From the NCBI GenBank assembly GCA_027487775.1, contig JAIYCY010000025.1:335692-399691 (forward strand): a stretch of 64,000 nucleotides of DNA, in the 5' to 3' direction. The position numbers and the translations under genes are program-made. Numbering within the stretch: position 1 is the first letter of the stretch; each line of letters opens with the position of its first letter. This DNA comes from Planctomycetaceae bacterium (GTDB taxonomy: Bacteria > Planctomycetota > Phycisphaerae > Tepidisphaerales > Tepidisphaeraceae). Shown in pieces: positions 42,506-51,826 of the stretch. The notes under the pieces were generated by a model, which saw only the letters and a list, made by a program, of their open reading frames with translations, ran no database searches and was not told the DNA's origin.

Positions 42506-44977
42506 TTACCGGTAGTTGATGCCAGGAAGAAGGTACTCGTTCGGCCTTGGGTCGGTCTCTGATGTGACGACATGCTGAAGCATGGCCTCGATGTTGGACC
42601 ACGCGGGCTCGGCGGCGCGGTTGCCTGAGTGAAGCGTCACGCCTTCGCCGGGCGCGAGGATGATTTCTGTCGTGTCGTTCGCGGTAAAGGTCGTTGGTGA
42701 GGGCGGCGTGTGGTCAACGACCCTGCGAAGAACCGAAACTGCTCCGCCGGCGATCTCCGCGGGTCGGATCGACTCGGGCGAGTCGGTCACGTTCATGAGC
42801 GTAATCGTGGTTTGCCCGTTCAGCGTCACGCGGATTCCTTGGAGCTTTCCCGTATCGATCTGAGTTGCTTGGGCATCGGTTGCAGCGCTCTTGTCCCGGA
42901 TTTCAACGATGTAGAATCTTGGCATGTGATTCGTTTCGCCTGCTGGACTCAGGGCATGAGTCAGGCGGACGTCTGTTCCGAAGGGACGCTGTTCACGAAA
43001 GACATTGGTTTCGCGTTCGATGTCGACGCGGTCGAAGTTGTGCGAGTGAATCGCGACGCGAAGCCCGCCGTACTCATATCGATACTGACCAAGATCAGTG
43101 ATCTCTGTTTTGTAGACGGCAAGCCCGACCGCGCCGTACGCCAGTCGAACACGACCATGCAGCGCGACGGCGGGCGTAGAGCCTGGCGTGACTTCGACCC
43201 TTCCGACGATTCGATCGGAAAGAATGACCCATTGTTGTCGACCCGTGTGATCCGTATGGATCATCCTTGGTCCGAAGTCTTGGGCAGCAAGCGAGTAATT
43301 GGCGGTGAGGCCTGCGACATCGCGACCGAGCAGCAGCGACGAGGAGAGATTGGCCATGATGTGCCCGGACGCCTGAACACGTCTGCTATCGTCGAAGGTC
43401 GGCCCCGCACCGATCGCATCAATGGCGGCGTTCAGCGGGAAGGGGCGCGTTGGATCGAATCGATCGGTGGACGTAGCGGTGATGAGAGTTTCAAGCCCCA
43501 CGGGCGATCGCACTTCACGTGCGGTTGCGGCGATACTGAAGGTCGATTGGCGTGCGCGAAGGCCTTGAAGATTTCGATCCTGAACGAGGTAGCCATCGGG
43601 GAGCGGCTTGGCTTGGACGTCGCTCAGGTCCAGAAGCACCTCCATCGCAGAGATGGGAAGACGTGGTCGAAGTCGTTCGGCATAGGCGCGCCGAACGAGT
43701 TGATAGGTCTTCAGATACGGACTCCTGCTATGATAAACGGCTTCGACCGCCGTCGAGTAGCTGGTGTTCCACATCGACTTCCATGCCGGTGACATGGCGA
43801 AGGATCCGACAATGGTGGGCTCGATGGAGAGAAGCGCAAATGGGGCAGATCGGGTCACAGCAAGACGCGCCGTTTCGCTGCCTGTGGTCATCCACAGGCG
43901 ATTGAGCACGCGAACGACGATATGGTGGTAACCGAGACATTCGTTTTGACCGCGAACGTAGGCAAATCCCCCGTCTGGGAACTGTTCGGAGACGTGCTGA
44001 TTGACGACGGCCTCTCCGATTTCGACCAGTCGCGGGCGATTCACTAGAAGCCCGCCATGAATGAGCGCAGCCGCGTAGGAGATGTCGGCGTTGCACCAAT
44101 TGATCAGGTCGCCGTCGATGAATCGTTTTTCGATGGCGGTAGCTCGCGCATCGAGACCTTCAGCGATGGCCTGTCGCTGCGACGGAAGGAGTGCGCCCGG
44201 GTAGAGACGATCGAAACAGAAGATCGCAAAGAAGTTCTTTTCCATGGTGAAGAACTCATTGAGATTCTGATCGCCACTGGAAATGCGATGGCTCTCGATA
44301 TAGGCGGCCACCGCGCGTAGCGCACGCTCGAAGAGTTCAGGATCATCAAGAAATCGACTTTCGGGATGCGCAGCGGCAACCAGTGTGGCGAAAATGAGGT
44401 CGCCGTTGTCCCGCGATGCGTTGACATTCGCGAACGCCGACTTCTTCAGAGTTGGTGCGGGCGGCGGGAGATTTGGCCTTGATTTGAGGAACTCGATGTC
44501 GCGCTCAAAGAGCGCCACGACATCAGCCTCACGTGACATGGGCAACATGAATGACTGCTGACTGACGCGGCGTCCTGCATCGAAGCGTCCGCTTTCCGCA
44601 TCCTTTAACATCGACTCGACATCCGACAGCAATGCCTCAGCCCGCATGAGTGGCGTTGGATCCGCGTCGGGCGAACCGGCTGACCCGGCCATCGATTGGT
44701 GAAGTGCTTGCGAAGTCTCGACCGCAACGCGCATGATCGCGCGAGCGCGTATCGCATCGTTGGAAACTGCTGGCAAGGCTCCGATCCGCATCGATAAATC
44801 GCGGACACGACGATCGAAGATCGATTCATTCGCTTCCGCAGCCACCTCGGTGGATCCGCTCGCCTGCCCGAACGCGGTGGCGCTTGGCATCACACACACC
44901 CCAAGCACGGCCGTGAATATGGCACGGCAGAGAATTCGAGAGGCGCTCGGGACATGACCGTGTGTAGGTGAACTCAT
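42506..44977 (-). CDS. Secreted putative polysaccharide lyase of an uncharacterised alpha/alpha-toroid family
   Basis: The 823-residue product has a signal peptide of about 38 residues ending AFGQA. I do not recognise a named family. The central region is all-helical: NWCNADISYAAAL (293-305), PDGGFAYVRGQNE (334-346), and GYHHIVVRVLNRLW (349-362). A beta-sandwich-like part follows (for example QQWVILSDRIVGRVEV). The same series is found in the 1,099-residue protein at 51827-55126: SWVNADVRHMAAL, PDGGFMYDRMQNE and TYHGENIIWLARYW, then QQWIMTPERILGRVSL. Helical toroid plus beta sandwich with a conserved Asn and Tyr-His pair is the layout of PL families such as PL8 and heparinase II/III types, so a lyase role is plausible. 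It ends the gene row read from 50,227. Confidence 0.6.
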   Translation of the reverse strand: MSSPTHGHVPSASRILCRAIFTAVLGVCVMPSATAFGQASGSTEVAAEANESIFDRRVRDLSMRIGALPAVSNDAIRARAIMRVAVETSQALHQSMAGSAGSPDADPTPLMRAEALLSDVESMLKDAESGRFDAGRRVSQQSFMLPMSREADVVALFERDIEFLKSRPNLPPPAPTLKKSAFANVNASRDNGDLIFATLVAAAHPESRFLDDPELFERALRAVAAYIESHRISSGDQNLNEFFTMEKNFFAIFCFDRLYPGALLPSQRQAIAEGLDARATAIEKRFIDGDLINWCNADISYAAALIHGGLLVNRPRLVEIGEAVVNQHVSEQFPDGGFAYVRGQNECLGYHHIVVRVLNRLWMTTGSETARLAVTRSAPFALLSIEPTIVGSFAMSPAWKSMWNTSYSTAVEAVYHSRSPYLKTYQLVRRAYAERLRPRLPISAMEVLLDLSDVQAKPLPDGYLVQDRNLQGLRARQSTFSIAATAREVRSPVGLETLITATSTDRFDPTRPFPLNAAIDAIGAGPTFDDSRRVQASGHIMANLSSSLLLGRDVAGLTANYSLAAQDFGPRMIHTDHTGRQQWVILSDRIVGRVEVTPGSTPAVALHGRVRLAYGAVGLAVYKTEITDLGQYRYEYGGLRVAIHSHNFDRVDIERETNVFREQRPFGTDVRLTHALSPAGETNHMPRFYIVEIRDKSAATDAQATQIDTGKLQGIRVTLNGQTTITLMNVTDSPESIRPAEIAGGAVSVLRRVVDHTPPSPTTFTANDTTEIILAPGEGVTLHSGNRAAEPAWSNIEAMLQHVVTSETDPRPNEYLLPGINYR

Positions 44978-45072
44978 GATGATTCTCGCAAAAGAGCGTT
45001 ATGACAAAGACGTGGACAGATCAGTGGACTTTCACGGGCGGTTCAAACAAGCATCAGCGCGGGGCAGTTCAC

Positions 45073-45082
45073 TTCCATGTAA
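45073..45082. promoter_or_regulatory. TTCCATGTAA, 9/10 match to the TTACATGTAA palindrome
   Basis: Located 96 bases before the start of the 823-residue lyase gene and just beyond the end of the fucosidase gene. One mismatch (C at the third base) from the palindrome found at 37151 and 59331. Confidence 0.35.
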
Positions 45083-45098
45083 ATCACCGTTCGATGTG

Positions 45099-46430
45099 TC
45101 ACCGTGCGACATTGATGGATGTTCCGCGGTGTCGTGCCCAATCGGCGTATCGAGCAGCGTTTCCCGACCAGAGCCGTTCGCGAGCAAGCGGATGATCCGA
45201 AGACCGTGGCGTTGAATCGCAATCGATTCGAATGACCGGATGAATCATGGTCGGCGGCTCAATCGGAAGGTTGTGGATCAGGAGTTCGTCTTCGGTTTGG
45301 GAAAAATTGAGCGATTGTCCGGTGCTGAGCAATTTTGCTGAGATGACGCGCGAGCCAAGCCCAAAAAGTCTGAGTGTGCTCGAGGCCGGCCAGAATCGGA
45401 TGACCAGATAGAGTGAGTTGCCCCGGCGAATCTGACGACCGATGGTGACGAATTCGGTGACATCACCGCCATCTGAGCCATAGATCGCCTCGCTGTGGAC
45501 GTCCATCCATTCGCCTATCTTTTGCAATTGATCTTGAGCCGGTGGAGGTAAGTTGCCTGCGCCGTCGGGCGCGATGTTAAGCAACAGGTTTCCGCCGCGA
45601 CTGGCTGCTTCAGTGAGCATGTCGATCAGCAGATCCGCGGGTCGATATCGCTCACCGTGGGCGAATCCCCAGAGTCTCCAAGTCGACACCTGGCATGACT
45701 CCCATGCTCGCTTGGGATCGGGCGTGATGTGGTGTTCTGGTGTTCCGAAATCGCCGAGCAAGTCGGACGTGCCAGCTTGCTCCGGCCCGTGTGCGTCGGC
45801 TTGGGAATCGAGTCGATTATTGATCAGGATGCCCGGCTGGATTGATCGCATGGTCTGAATCAACTCGGCCCCGCCCCACTCGGCTGCCGTGCGTGGCCAG
45901 GCGCCGTCGAACCAAACCATGTCGATCGGCCCGTACTGGGTCAGGAGTTCTCGCACTTGACCATGAACATAGTCCTTAAACTGTTGCCATCCGGACGGAT
46001 CAATCGTGGGACCTTCAAAATATGCGGGGACCCTGAAGTCCGCGAGTGAGTAGTAGAGGCCCACTCGGAGATTCTCAGCACGACATGCCTCGATGAACTC
46101 GGCGACGAAATCCCGCTTCGGCATCTGCTTGACGGAGGTGTAGTCGGTGAGCTTGCTGTCCCATAGGCAATACCCGTCGTGATGGCGTGTGGTCAGCACA
46201 GCATACTTCGCGCCGGCCTTTGCGATACGACGAGCCCATGAGCGAGCGTCAAAGTGTTGGGGATTCCAGCGACAGGCGCGTTGTTCGTAATCAGCCTGAT
46301 CTAGCATCTCCCGAATCAGCACCTGTTCCCCACGGCCGATCTCCGCGTATGGGCCCCAGTGCAGAAAGATCCCAAACCGCGCTTGACGAAACCATGCCAG
46401 CCGATCTTCGATTCTAGACTCATGGGGCAT
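45099..46430 (-). CDS. Alpha-L-fucosidase (GH29)
   Basis: Hydrolyses terminal alpha-L-fucose. The 443-residue protein has the GH29 landmarks FGIFLHWGPYA (19-29), TTRHHDGYCLWDS (80-92), the nucleophile Asp175 in MVWFDGAW, and LLLNIAPDGAG near the end of the barrel, followed by a small beta domain. The start is the ATG at 46430, because AGGAA lies 7 bases upstream; the frame also has a TTG two codons earlier. There is no signal peptide, so it may act in the cytoplasm or periplasm on imported oligosaccharide, unlike the secreted lyases beside it. It lies between the prepilin gene (93 bases upstream) and the 823-residue lyase gene (121 bases downstream), all on one strand. Confidence 0.9.
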   Translation of the reverse strand: MPHESRIEDRLAWFRQARFGIFLHWGPYAEIGRGEQVLIREMLDQADYEQRACRWNPQHFDARSWARRIAKAGAKYAVLTTRHHDGYCLWDSKLTDYTSVKQMPKRDFVAEFIEACRAENLRVGLYYSLADFRVPAYFEGPTIDPSGWQQFKDYVHGQVRELLTQYGPIDMVWFDGAWPRTAAEWGGAELIQTMRSIQPGILINNRLDSQADAHGPEQAGTSDLLGDFGTPEHHITPDPKRAWESCQVSTWRLWGFAHGERYRPADLLIDMLTEAASRGGNLLLNIAPDGAGNLPPPAQDQLQKIGEWMDVHSEAIYGSDGGDVTEFVTIGRQIRRGNSLYLVIRFWPASSTLRLFGLGSRVISAKLLSTGQSLNFSQTEDELLIHNLPIEPPTMIHPVIRIDCDSTPRSSDHPLARERLWSGNAARYADWARHRGTSINVAR

Positions 46431-46523
46431 GGGCAATTCCTCAGTTCATCCGCGGGTACTCGAAGCGTGCACGGTCCGCCCATGATTTGCGTTTCGTCGC
46501 GGGGCATTGAAATGGGAAGTTCC

Positions 46524-47381
46524 TTAACGTTGATCAAGTCGCCAGTAGGTCTCTGTGGTCAGCCCGCCTGGAGTGCCATACGAATCGAGTCGGAAGTTGG
46601 TGGGAAAAATCTTGGTTGTAGTGGGCAGAGACTCTGCATGTCCGTCAAAGAACAGCACGTTGGTGCGCTTATTCTTGTTGTGTCGTGCGTTGATACGATT
46701 GGGATTGTTATGGAAGTTCCAAATCACGCCATCGAGCGCGAAGACCATCTTTCCGCTGTTTCTGATTTGAGAGAGTTTGGGAAGCGTGAAGTTGCCGTTG
46801 AACGGAATGAATCGGACCGGCCAGACATTCCATGTGCCTGCTTGTCCGACGTCGGAGGTGATGGCGTTGACGCCGTACCAAGCGTCCGCCCAACCGGGGT
46901 TGCCCTGGAATCCGCTGTTGGGCGGCAGGTTGTTCCCACGGGTGGCGGCTGCGCCTCGTTGATCGGTGCGGCTGGTGGGTTCTCCGACGCTGCCGACGCC
47001 AGGCCAATTGGCGAGTGCGTCGATGCCTGTGGGGCATCGAAAGACGGAGTTACCCTGCGTGACGGCGTCTGCGGAGGCAGCGGTCTTGGGCGCGGGCAGG
47101 ATATTCTCGTTCATCAAGATCGCGAACCAGCGTTGCTGAAAGCCGTCGTTGTATCCGCCCGGCACGACGAATCCACGATTTCGGGCGGCGTAGATCTGCA
47201 CGGCCGCGCCGATTTGCTTGAGATTCGCGAGGCACTTCACCGAGTTGCCGGACTCTCTAACGGCATTCAAAGAAGGCAGCAGAAGACTGATCAGCACCGC
47301 GATGATGCCGATGACCACCAGCAATTCGACGAGTGTGAATCCACCGATTGCGATGACGTGATTTGGACGCGTGACGTGCAT
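46524..47381 (-). CDS. Prepilin-like protein (type II secretion/type IV pilin N terminus, H-X9-DG type)
   Basis: The 285-residue product has a short leader ending in G followed by FTLVELLVVIGIIAVLISLL (residues about 16-35), the classic prepilin peptidase site and hydrophobic helix. The middle is a pseudopilin-like region with KCLANLKQIG, and the C terminus carries VLFFDGHAE, part of the H-X9-DG signature common in planctomycete and verrucomicrobial pilin-like proteins. ATG 47381 gives a leader of normal length; the frame extends to 47549 with unlike sequence. It follows the PEP-CTERM gene by 62 bases on the same strand. Its role in the locus is unknown; a similar protein is encoded at 63112. 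Confidence 0.88.
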   Translation of the reverse strand: MHVTRPNHVIAIGGFTLVELLVVIGIIAVLISLLLPSLNAVRESGNSVKCLANLKQIGAAVQIYAARNRGFVVPGGYNDGFQQRWFAILMNENILPAPKTAASADAVTQGNSVFRCPTGIDALANWPGVGSVGEPTSRTDQRGAAATRGNNLPPNSGFQGNPGWADAWYGVNAITSDVGQAGTWNVWPVRFIPFNGNFTLPKLSQIRNSGKMVFALDGVIWNFHNNPNRINARHNKNKRTNVLFFDGHAESLPTTTKIFPTNFRLDSYGTPGGLTTETYWRLDQR

Positions 47382-47443
47382 GTCAAGACTCCGTTCCAGC
47401 GGGAAGATTCTTGCAGAGACCCAGCGGGCATGTCGCTCGCCAT

Positions 47444-50227
47444 TCAACGACCCGAACGACGACGGCCGCGACTGAGGATGCAACCGCCGAGCCCGATGAT
47501 GACACCGAGGGTCGCCGGTTCGGGGACCATGGATTGTGCGAGCGCCCAATCGGAAGCGAAGTCGCCGGTTGGACTTCCCTCTGCGAGGCTGGCGTTGTAC
47601 GAACGGGCCAGCGCCAGCAGATCGCTGAATCCGACGGTGCCGTCGTAGTTGAAATCTCCCTGAATCCAGGAACCCGACTGGTTGTAGCTTCGAGCCAGGG
47701 CCAGAAGATCGGGGAATCCGACCAGACCATCGAGATTCGTGTCACCTGCGAGTGTCGCCACCAGGAGGATCGCGGTACCGTCCACGGAAACACTTCGCCA
47801 CGATCCGCCGCCAGCACCGACGAGATCAGCGGCTTCGGCGTATCCGATTTGGAGTTTTCGTCCGGCGTCTGACGACGATGTGGTGATGCCGGTTCCGGTG
47901 AATGTTCCGTTGGCGAAAGCGGTCGCGATGTCGGCTACGACAACTGAAAGCGGGCTGACAGCTTCATAGTCCAAAACCAAGGCGCCTGCTTTGAGATCGA
48001 CCGTTGATCCGGCGGCCCGAGACAGATTTCCGTTTTCAAGTTCAATCGCAGTGGATCGGGGCGTATTGAAACTCAACGTCGCCCCCGAGGCCACCGTGAC
48101 CAGCGAAGATGCCGGGACGGCCGTGGTCGAACCGACGGCGAGTGTTCCTGCGTTGACTTGTGTTGGGCCTGAGTAGGTGTTGGTTCCAGTGATGACCCAA
48201 GTGCCAGCGCCTGACTTGGTGACGCCGAGTGCAGCACTGGCGGGCGAATCGCCCAAGCTCGCGCGGAGCGTGTTTGCATCGGCGTTGGATCCGCCGAGCG
48301 TGAGTGATCGGGCGGCAGTTCCGATGACGGTGTTGAGGTTGGCGGCGTTTGCGGTGAGCGGCTGACTGAGGGTGACGCTGCCGGCGTATCGATCGACCGC
48401 AACGATGGTGGTTCCGGGCGCGATGTGGTCGCCGCTGATGGTCATGCCTGCGACGAGGTCAAGCGCGGGAAGATTGAGTGTTGAGAGGCCTGCAGTGCCA
48501 GTGGACGGGCGATCGCTCGGGTCTTCAACTACGATTGCGGCTGTGCTGCTGAAATCGATGCCGCCGGTGCCTGAGCTCTCGATCGAGCCGCCTGTTGCAC
48601 GAACGGTAAAGAGACGGTCTGTTGATCCGCCCGATCCGGTGGAGCGGAGTGTTCCGCCGGAAAGAATCAGGCCAGACGTTACACCACTCGACGCACCAAT
48701 TGGCCCTGACACGCCAACACCGTTGATGCTCGGAACAGCCAAGACACCGGCGGCGACCAGGGTGCTGCCGGTGTAGGTATTGTTGCCAGAGAGGGCTTGC
48801 AGTCCGTCGCCGCTCTTGACGACTGAAACGATTGCCCCAGCAGTTGCTGCACCACCGAACGCAGCGTTGTCATTATCAGAGATCACGCCGGTAAACTCGG
48901 CACTGGTCAGTGCGTTGGTTCGGCTGTTGATGGTCAGCGTGGAAGCGAGGGAGGTGTTTCCATTCGCATTCGTGGCAAGATTGGAAACGAGGCCACCGCC
49001 TGAGAGCGAGTGGACGCTGATATTTCGCGAAGCGCCTTGGGCGTCGCTCAGGATGAATCGCCCGCCGGGCTGGACGGTGAGGGCTGGGGTGGCGAGAGGA
49101 TTGAAGACGAAACTGGAAGCGAAGGTGACAACGACACGATCGCCGACAACGAGTCCGGAGTTGTTTTCGAAGGATGTACGCGCGAGTCCGCCGCCGAGAT
49201 TGACGGTTACGAAGCTCGTTGCAGCGACGCTTGGGTCGGCGGTGAATCGGAGATTTCCATTGCGGACGACGGTATCGACGTTGACGTTGGTCAATGGCGT
49301 GCCGCTGCCGGGCGTGTGTGTGAGTCGGAGCGAGTTATTGCCTCCACCGACCAAGACGTTGGCGGGGGTTACAGCGCGGGTGAGCGCGACTGTTCGCGTC
49401 TGTCCGGCGAGCGAGCCCGCCAGATCAATCGTGCCCGCAAGATCGATGCGGTTGCTCGTTGCGAGCACGAAGTCTCCGCCGAGGGAGATCGCTGGATTGT
49501 AGATGTTCTTGTTGTTGGCGTTCAGTCGGCCGCCGTTGATGGTCAGTGGCCCTGTGCCGAGCGCGCTGCTGGTAAGAGCTCCGGCGGCGAATATGGGATT
49601 TGCGGAGTTGGTTCCGACAGTCAGGATGGTGCTTGGTCCCATGGCGACGCCGCCACTGAACGTGTTTCCACCGTTATTGAGGATCAATGCGCCCTGAGCG
49701 AGCGTGGTTCCCGATCCGGGGAACGTGGACGCTTCAAGTGAGAATCCGCCCGCGCCGGTGACTAGTCCTGTGGGGGATCCTGCGGTGTTAGCGCCGAAGG
49801 TCAGGCTCGCACCATTTTGATTTCCGAGCTTGACGAGTATGGGGTCGTTCAGCGTGGTGCCGACGTTGAGGGTAAGACCTCGATTCGTCGCGAGATTGTT
49901 GTTACCAAGATCGATCCCCAGGCCGCCGAGAGTCAGGACCGCGCCACCCGTATCGCTGATGACTGGCGTGGAGGGTGTTCCGCCCGAGACAACGACTCCA
50001 CCCCATGAAAGGGACCCGCCGAGCGTTTGCGCACCGCCAGCGGAGCCACTGTTCCAGGTCGCGACATTTGCCGCGCCCGGCACCACCCCACCCGTCCAAG
50101 CCGCCGGATCGTTCAGTGAAGCGACCGCGTTGCTTCGGATGATGGTTTGTGCATCGGCGATCTGCCCGAACACGGAAACACCAAGAACCGCAGCCCAAGC
50201 TGCACGACGAATGATCTGACTCCGCAT
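47444..50227 (-). CDS. PEP-CTERM protein with autotransporter-type beta-strand repeats and dockerin
   Basis: The 927-residue product has a signal peptide (RSQIIRRAAWAAVLGVSVFG, IADA), then many autotransporter-associated beta-strand repeats, recognisable as LTKSGAGTW-like and NTYTGSTLVAAG/NTYSGPTQVNAG motifs, which form right-handed beta helices. Near the C terminus is a dockerin pair (AGDTNLDGLVGFPDLLALAR and FNYDGTVGFSDLLALAR). It ends with a PEP-CTERM sorting signal: VPEPATLG, a hydrophobic helix and RGRRRSGR. PEP-CTERM proteins are processed by an exosortase, which is not in this window. ATG 50227 has GGAGGAG a few bases upstream. It is the first gene of a same-strand row with the prepilin, fucosidase and lyase genes. 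Confidence 0.88.
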   Translation of the reverse strand: MRSQIIRRAAWAAVLGVSVFGQIADAQTIIRSNAVASLNDPAAWTGGVVPGAANVATWNSGSAGGAQTLGGSLSWGGVVVSGGTPSTPVISDTGGAVLTLGGLGIDLGNNNLATNRGLTLNVGTTLNDPILVKLGNQNGASLTFGANTAGSPTGLVTGAGGFSLEASTFPGSGTTLAQGALILNNGGNTFSGGVAMGPSTILTVGTNSANPIFAAGALTSSALGTGPLTINGGRLNANNKNIYNPAISLGGDFVLATSNRIDLAGTIDLAGSLAGQTRTVALTRAVTPANVLVGGGNNSLRLTHTPGSGTPLTNVNVDTVVRNGNLRFTADPSVAATSFVTVNLGGGLARTSFENNSGLVVGDRVVVTFASSFVFNPLATPALTVQPGGRFILSDAQGASRNISVHSLSGGGLVSNLATNANGNTSLASTLTINSRTNALTSAEFTGVISDNDNAAFGGAATAGAIVSVVKSGDGLQALSGNNTYTGSTLVAAGVLAVPSINGVGVSGPIGASSGVTSGLILSGGTLRSTGSGGSTDRLFTVRATGGSIESSGTGGIDFSSTAAIVVEDPSDRPSTGTAGLSTLNLPALDLVAGMTISGDHIAPGTTIVAVDRYAGSVTLSQPLTANAANLNTVIGTAARSLTLGGSNADANTLRASLGDSPASAALGVTKSGAGTWVITGTNTYSGPTQVNAGTLAVGSTTAVPASSLVTVASGATLSFNTPRSTAIELENGNLSRAAGSTVDLKAGALVLDYEAVSPLSVVVADIATAFANGTFTGTGITTSSSDAGRKLQIGYAEAADLVGAGGGSWRSVSVDGTAILLVATLAGDTNLDGLVGFPDLLALARSYNQSGSWIQGDFNYDGTVGFSDLLALARSYNASLAEGSPTGDFASDWALAQSMVPEPATLGVIIGLGGCILSRGRRRSGR

Positions 50228-50439
50228 ATCTCCTCCGATTCGACCAATAGGGACTAAACGTATCGAACAAAAGTTAACTTGAGCGAACTCACACAACTCT
50301 GGATCGTTTGCCAACTCGATCGCCTGATTCACCACAACACTCCGCAATGACAGGTGACTCCGGGATCATGGATTTTCACTATGATTTAGTATTCTCGAGT
50401 TCGGCATGGGTTTCCAAGCATGACAGAACAATTGGGAAG
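50228..50439. other. Intergenic region upstream of the PEP-CTERM gene
   Basis: A 212-base gap after the LacI gene. It contains the palindrome AAGTTAACTT (50271-50280) 44 bases before the start of the PEP-CTERM gene, a possible regulatory site. No gene is supported. Confidence 0.4.
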
Positions 50440-51486
50440 TCATGTGATCACGCGTCCACCGACGAGCGATGGCATGACCATCACCCGGCGTTGGGGTTCG
50501 GACGGATGACGCATCCGCCACATCAAGGTTTCGACGGCGGCTCGCCCCATGGCTTCGGGCAGGATGTCGACGTTCGCGATCGACCGATCCAGCGTGGCCA
50601 ACCGGGGCGGGTCATAGCTGCAGCAGACGATATGAATGTCGCGCCCGGGCTTGATCCCACGTTCCTGAAGTTCGCGATAGACGAACGTGATCAGGTCATC
50701 AGGAAACGGCAGGAAGACGCCCTGAGGTCGCGGACTGGCTTCAACGAGTTCTGCGACGAGTTGCCCTAACCGCCTGAGCAGGTCGTCAAATGCTGGACCT
50801 TGAATCATCGAGACTTCGACCTGATCACGCAGGATGTATTCGGCCAGCGAGAGCCCGGAGCGCCTGGCGTGGATTGCAAACCATTCGCACCGAGATCGAT
50901 AGCCGTAATGCAAGCCCATCGGATTCATGACCGCAACGCGCTCACAGCCGCGTGCGCGCAAATGCTCAACAGCCAGCCTCGCGACCGAGCCATTGTCTTC
51001 GAGGACTTGATCACCTCGCGCTGGCAGATCTCCGTCGAGAAGCCACACGCAAGGGAGGTCTCCGAGCATCGGCACGACCTGATCACGCGAAGCCAGTCCA
51101 CGAACAATGACAGCATCGACCAGGCTGTCGCGAAGGCACGGGGGCTCGGAAAAGCCGGCATCAAGGGGCGTGACGATCATGTTAAGGCCGCGCGACCGCA
51201 AGATCTCTCCCACGCCATGCATGAATCGCCCGCTTAGCGCGGTGCGAAGGGCACGATTATCAACATCAGGAAACAGCAGAGCGATGCTCCCCTGCCTGAT
51301 CCCCGGCAGAACACGCCGGCGACGACGCTGACGTTTTTCGACGGGCGGCGGGACGTAACCGATCCGCTCCATCGCCGCTTTGACGATGGCGACGGTCTTG
51401 GGTGATACGTGCGGGCTGTGGTTGATCACCCGCGACACCGTCGCGACCGAGACGCCCGCCTTTTTGGATACCCGCTGGACAGACAT
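50440..51486 (-). CDS. LacI-family transcriptional regulator
   Basis: The 348-residue protein has an N-terminal helix-turn-helix and hinge (VSKKAGVSVATVSRVINHSP, then KTVAIVKAAMERIGYVPPP), then a periplasmic-binding-protein-like sensor domain. ATG 51486 gives the normal LacI start (MSVQRVS); the frame extends five codons upstream. It closely resembles the regulator at 61960-63042 in architecture: both have a basic linker, IALLFPD or VALLFPD, and a C-terminal LATLDxxxxNxDIxPExxGRAAxxxLxWRxxHP block. It is divergent from the 1,099-residue lyase gene and upstream of the PEP-CTERM row, so it is a candidate local regulator of carbohydrate genes. Its promoter region contains six 8-bp tandem repeats. 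Confidence 0.93.
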   Translation of the reverse strand: MSVQRVSKKAGVSVATVSRVINHSPHVSPKTVAIVKAAMERIGYVPPPVEKRQRRRRRVLPGIRQGSIALLFPDVDNRALRTALSGRFMHGVGEILRSRGLNMIVTPLDAGFSEPPCLRDSLVDAVIVRGLASRDQVVPMLGDLPCVWLLDGDLPARGDQVLEDNGSVARLAVEHLRARGCERVAVMNPMGLHYGYRSRCEWFAIHARRSGLSLAEYILRDQVEVSMIQGPAFDDLLRRLGQLVAELVEASPRPQGVFLPFPDDLITFVYRELQERGIKPGRDIHIVCCSYDPPRLATLDRSIANVDILPEAMGRAAVETLMWRMRHPSEPQRRVMVMPSLVGGRVIT

Positions 51487-51516
51487 CGAACCACTCCGCA
51501 AGACCGCCTGACTCGC

Positions 51517-51564
51517 TCGCTCACTCGCTCACTCGCTCACTCGCTCACTCGCTCACTCGCTCAC
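51517..51564. repeat. Six perfect tandem copies of TCGCTCAC
   Basis: Six uninterrupted 8-bp units, with a partial unit on the left side, 31-78 bases upstream of the LacI start codon on the minus strand. A change in copy number would alter the promoter or leader spacing of the regulator gene. Confidence 0.95.
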
Positions 51565-51657
51565 ATCGACGCTCGCAACCCGTTACGCGTGCGGAACGCC
51601 TCCGTCAATGTGCGTGATGATATCGCGGGCCAAGGAATTGGCAATGAAATAATCTTG

Positions 51658-51667
51658 GTTACATGTA
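51658..51667. promoter_or_regulatory. GTTACATGTA, match to the shared palindrome between divergent LacI and lyase genes
   Basis: TTACATGTAT here is a 9/10 match to TTACATGTAA. It lies between the LacI gene (minus) and the 1,099-residue lyase gene (plus). On the minus strand it reads TGTAACCAA, the nine bases also found at 278 and 6313. Confidence 0.4.
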
Positions 51668-51738
51668 TTTTTATTACTCCACCTTTCGGGTGTTTCCCAC
51701 AGATTTACGAGCATCACGACCGTATCTCGAAAATCACA

Positions 51739-51767
51739 TTGCAGCGTGTAACGCTTCGTGTTACATC
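51739..51767 (+). promoter_or_regulatory. Candidate promoter of the lyase gene containing an inverted repeat
   Basis: TTGCAG (51739-51744), 17 bases, TACATC (51762-51767) fit a sigma-70-type promoter. Its spacer holds TGTAAC (51747) and GTTACA (51760), an imperfect inverted repeat of 19 bp, and a further GTAACA follows at 51778. This suggests repression or activation at the TGTAAC sites. The lyase ATG is 60 bases downstream. Confidence 0.4.
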
Positions 51768-51826
51768 CATCGTGCAAGTAACACGGGCGATTTTACATTC
51801 GATGGGACTTTAGCGGAGGATTTGCA

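Noticed and set aside
42309-42515. 68-codon plus-strand frame between the lyase genes
   Set aside because: No motif or ribosome binding site, and it overlaps the end of the convergent gene.
42710-43792. 360-codon plus-strand frame
   Set aside because: Antisense of the 823-residue lyase gene; low similarity to any family.
46359-47648. 429-codon plus-strand frame over the fucosidase-prepilin junction
   Set aside because: Antisense of the prepilin gene and the start of the fucosidase gene; no motif.
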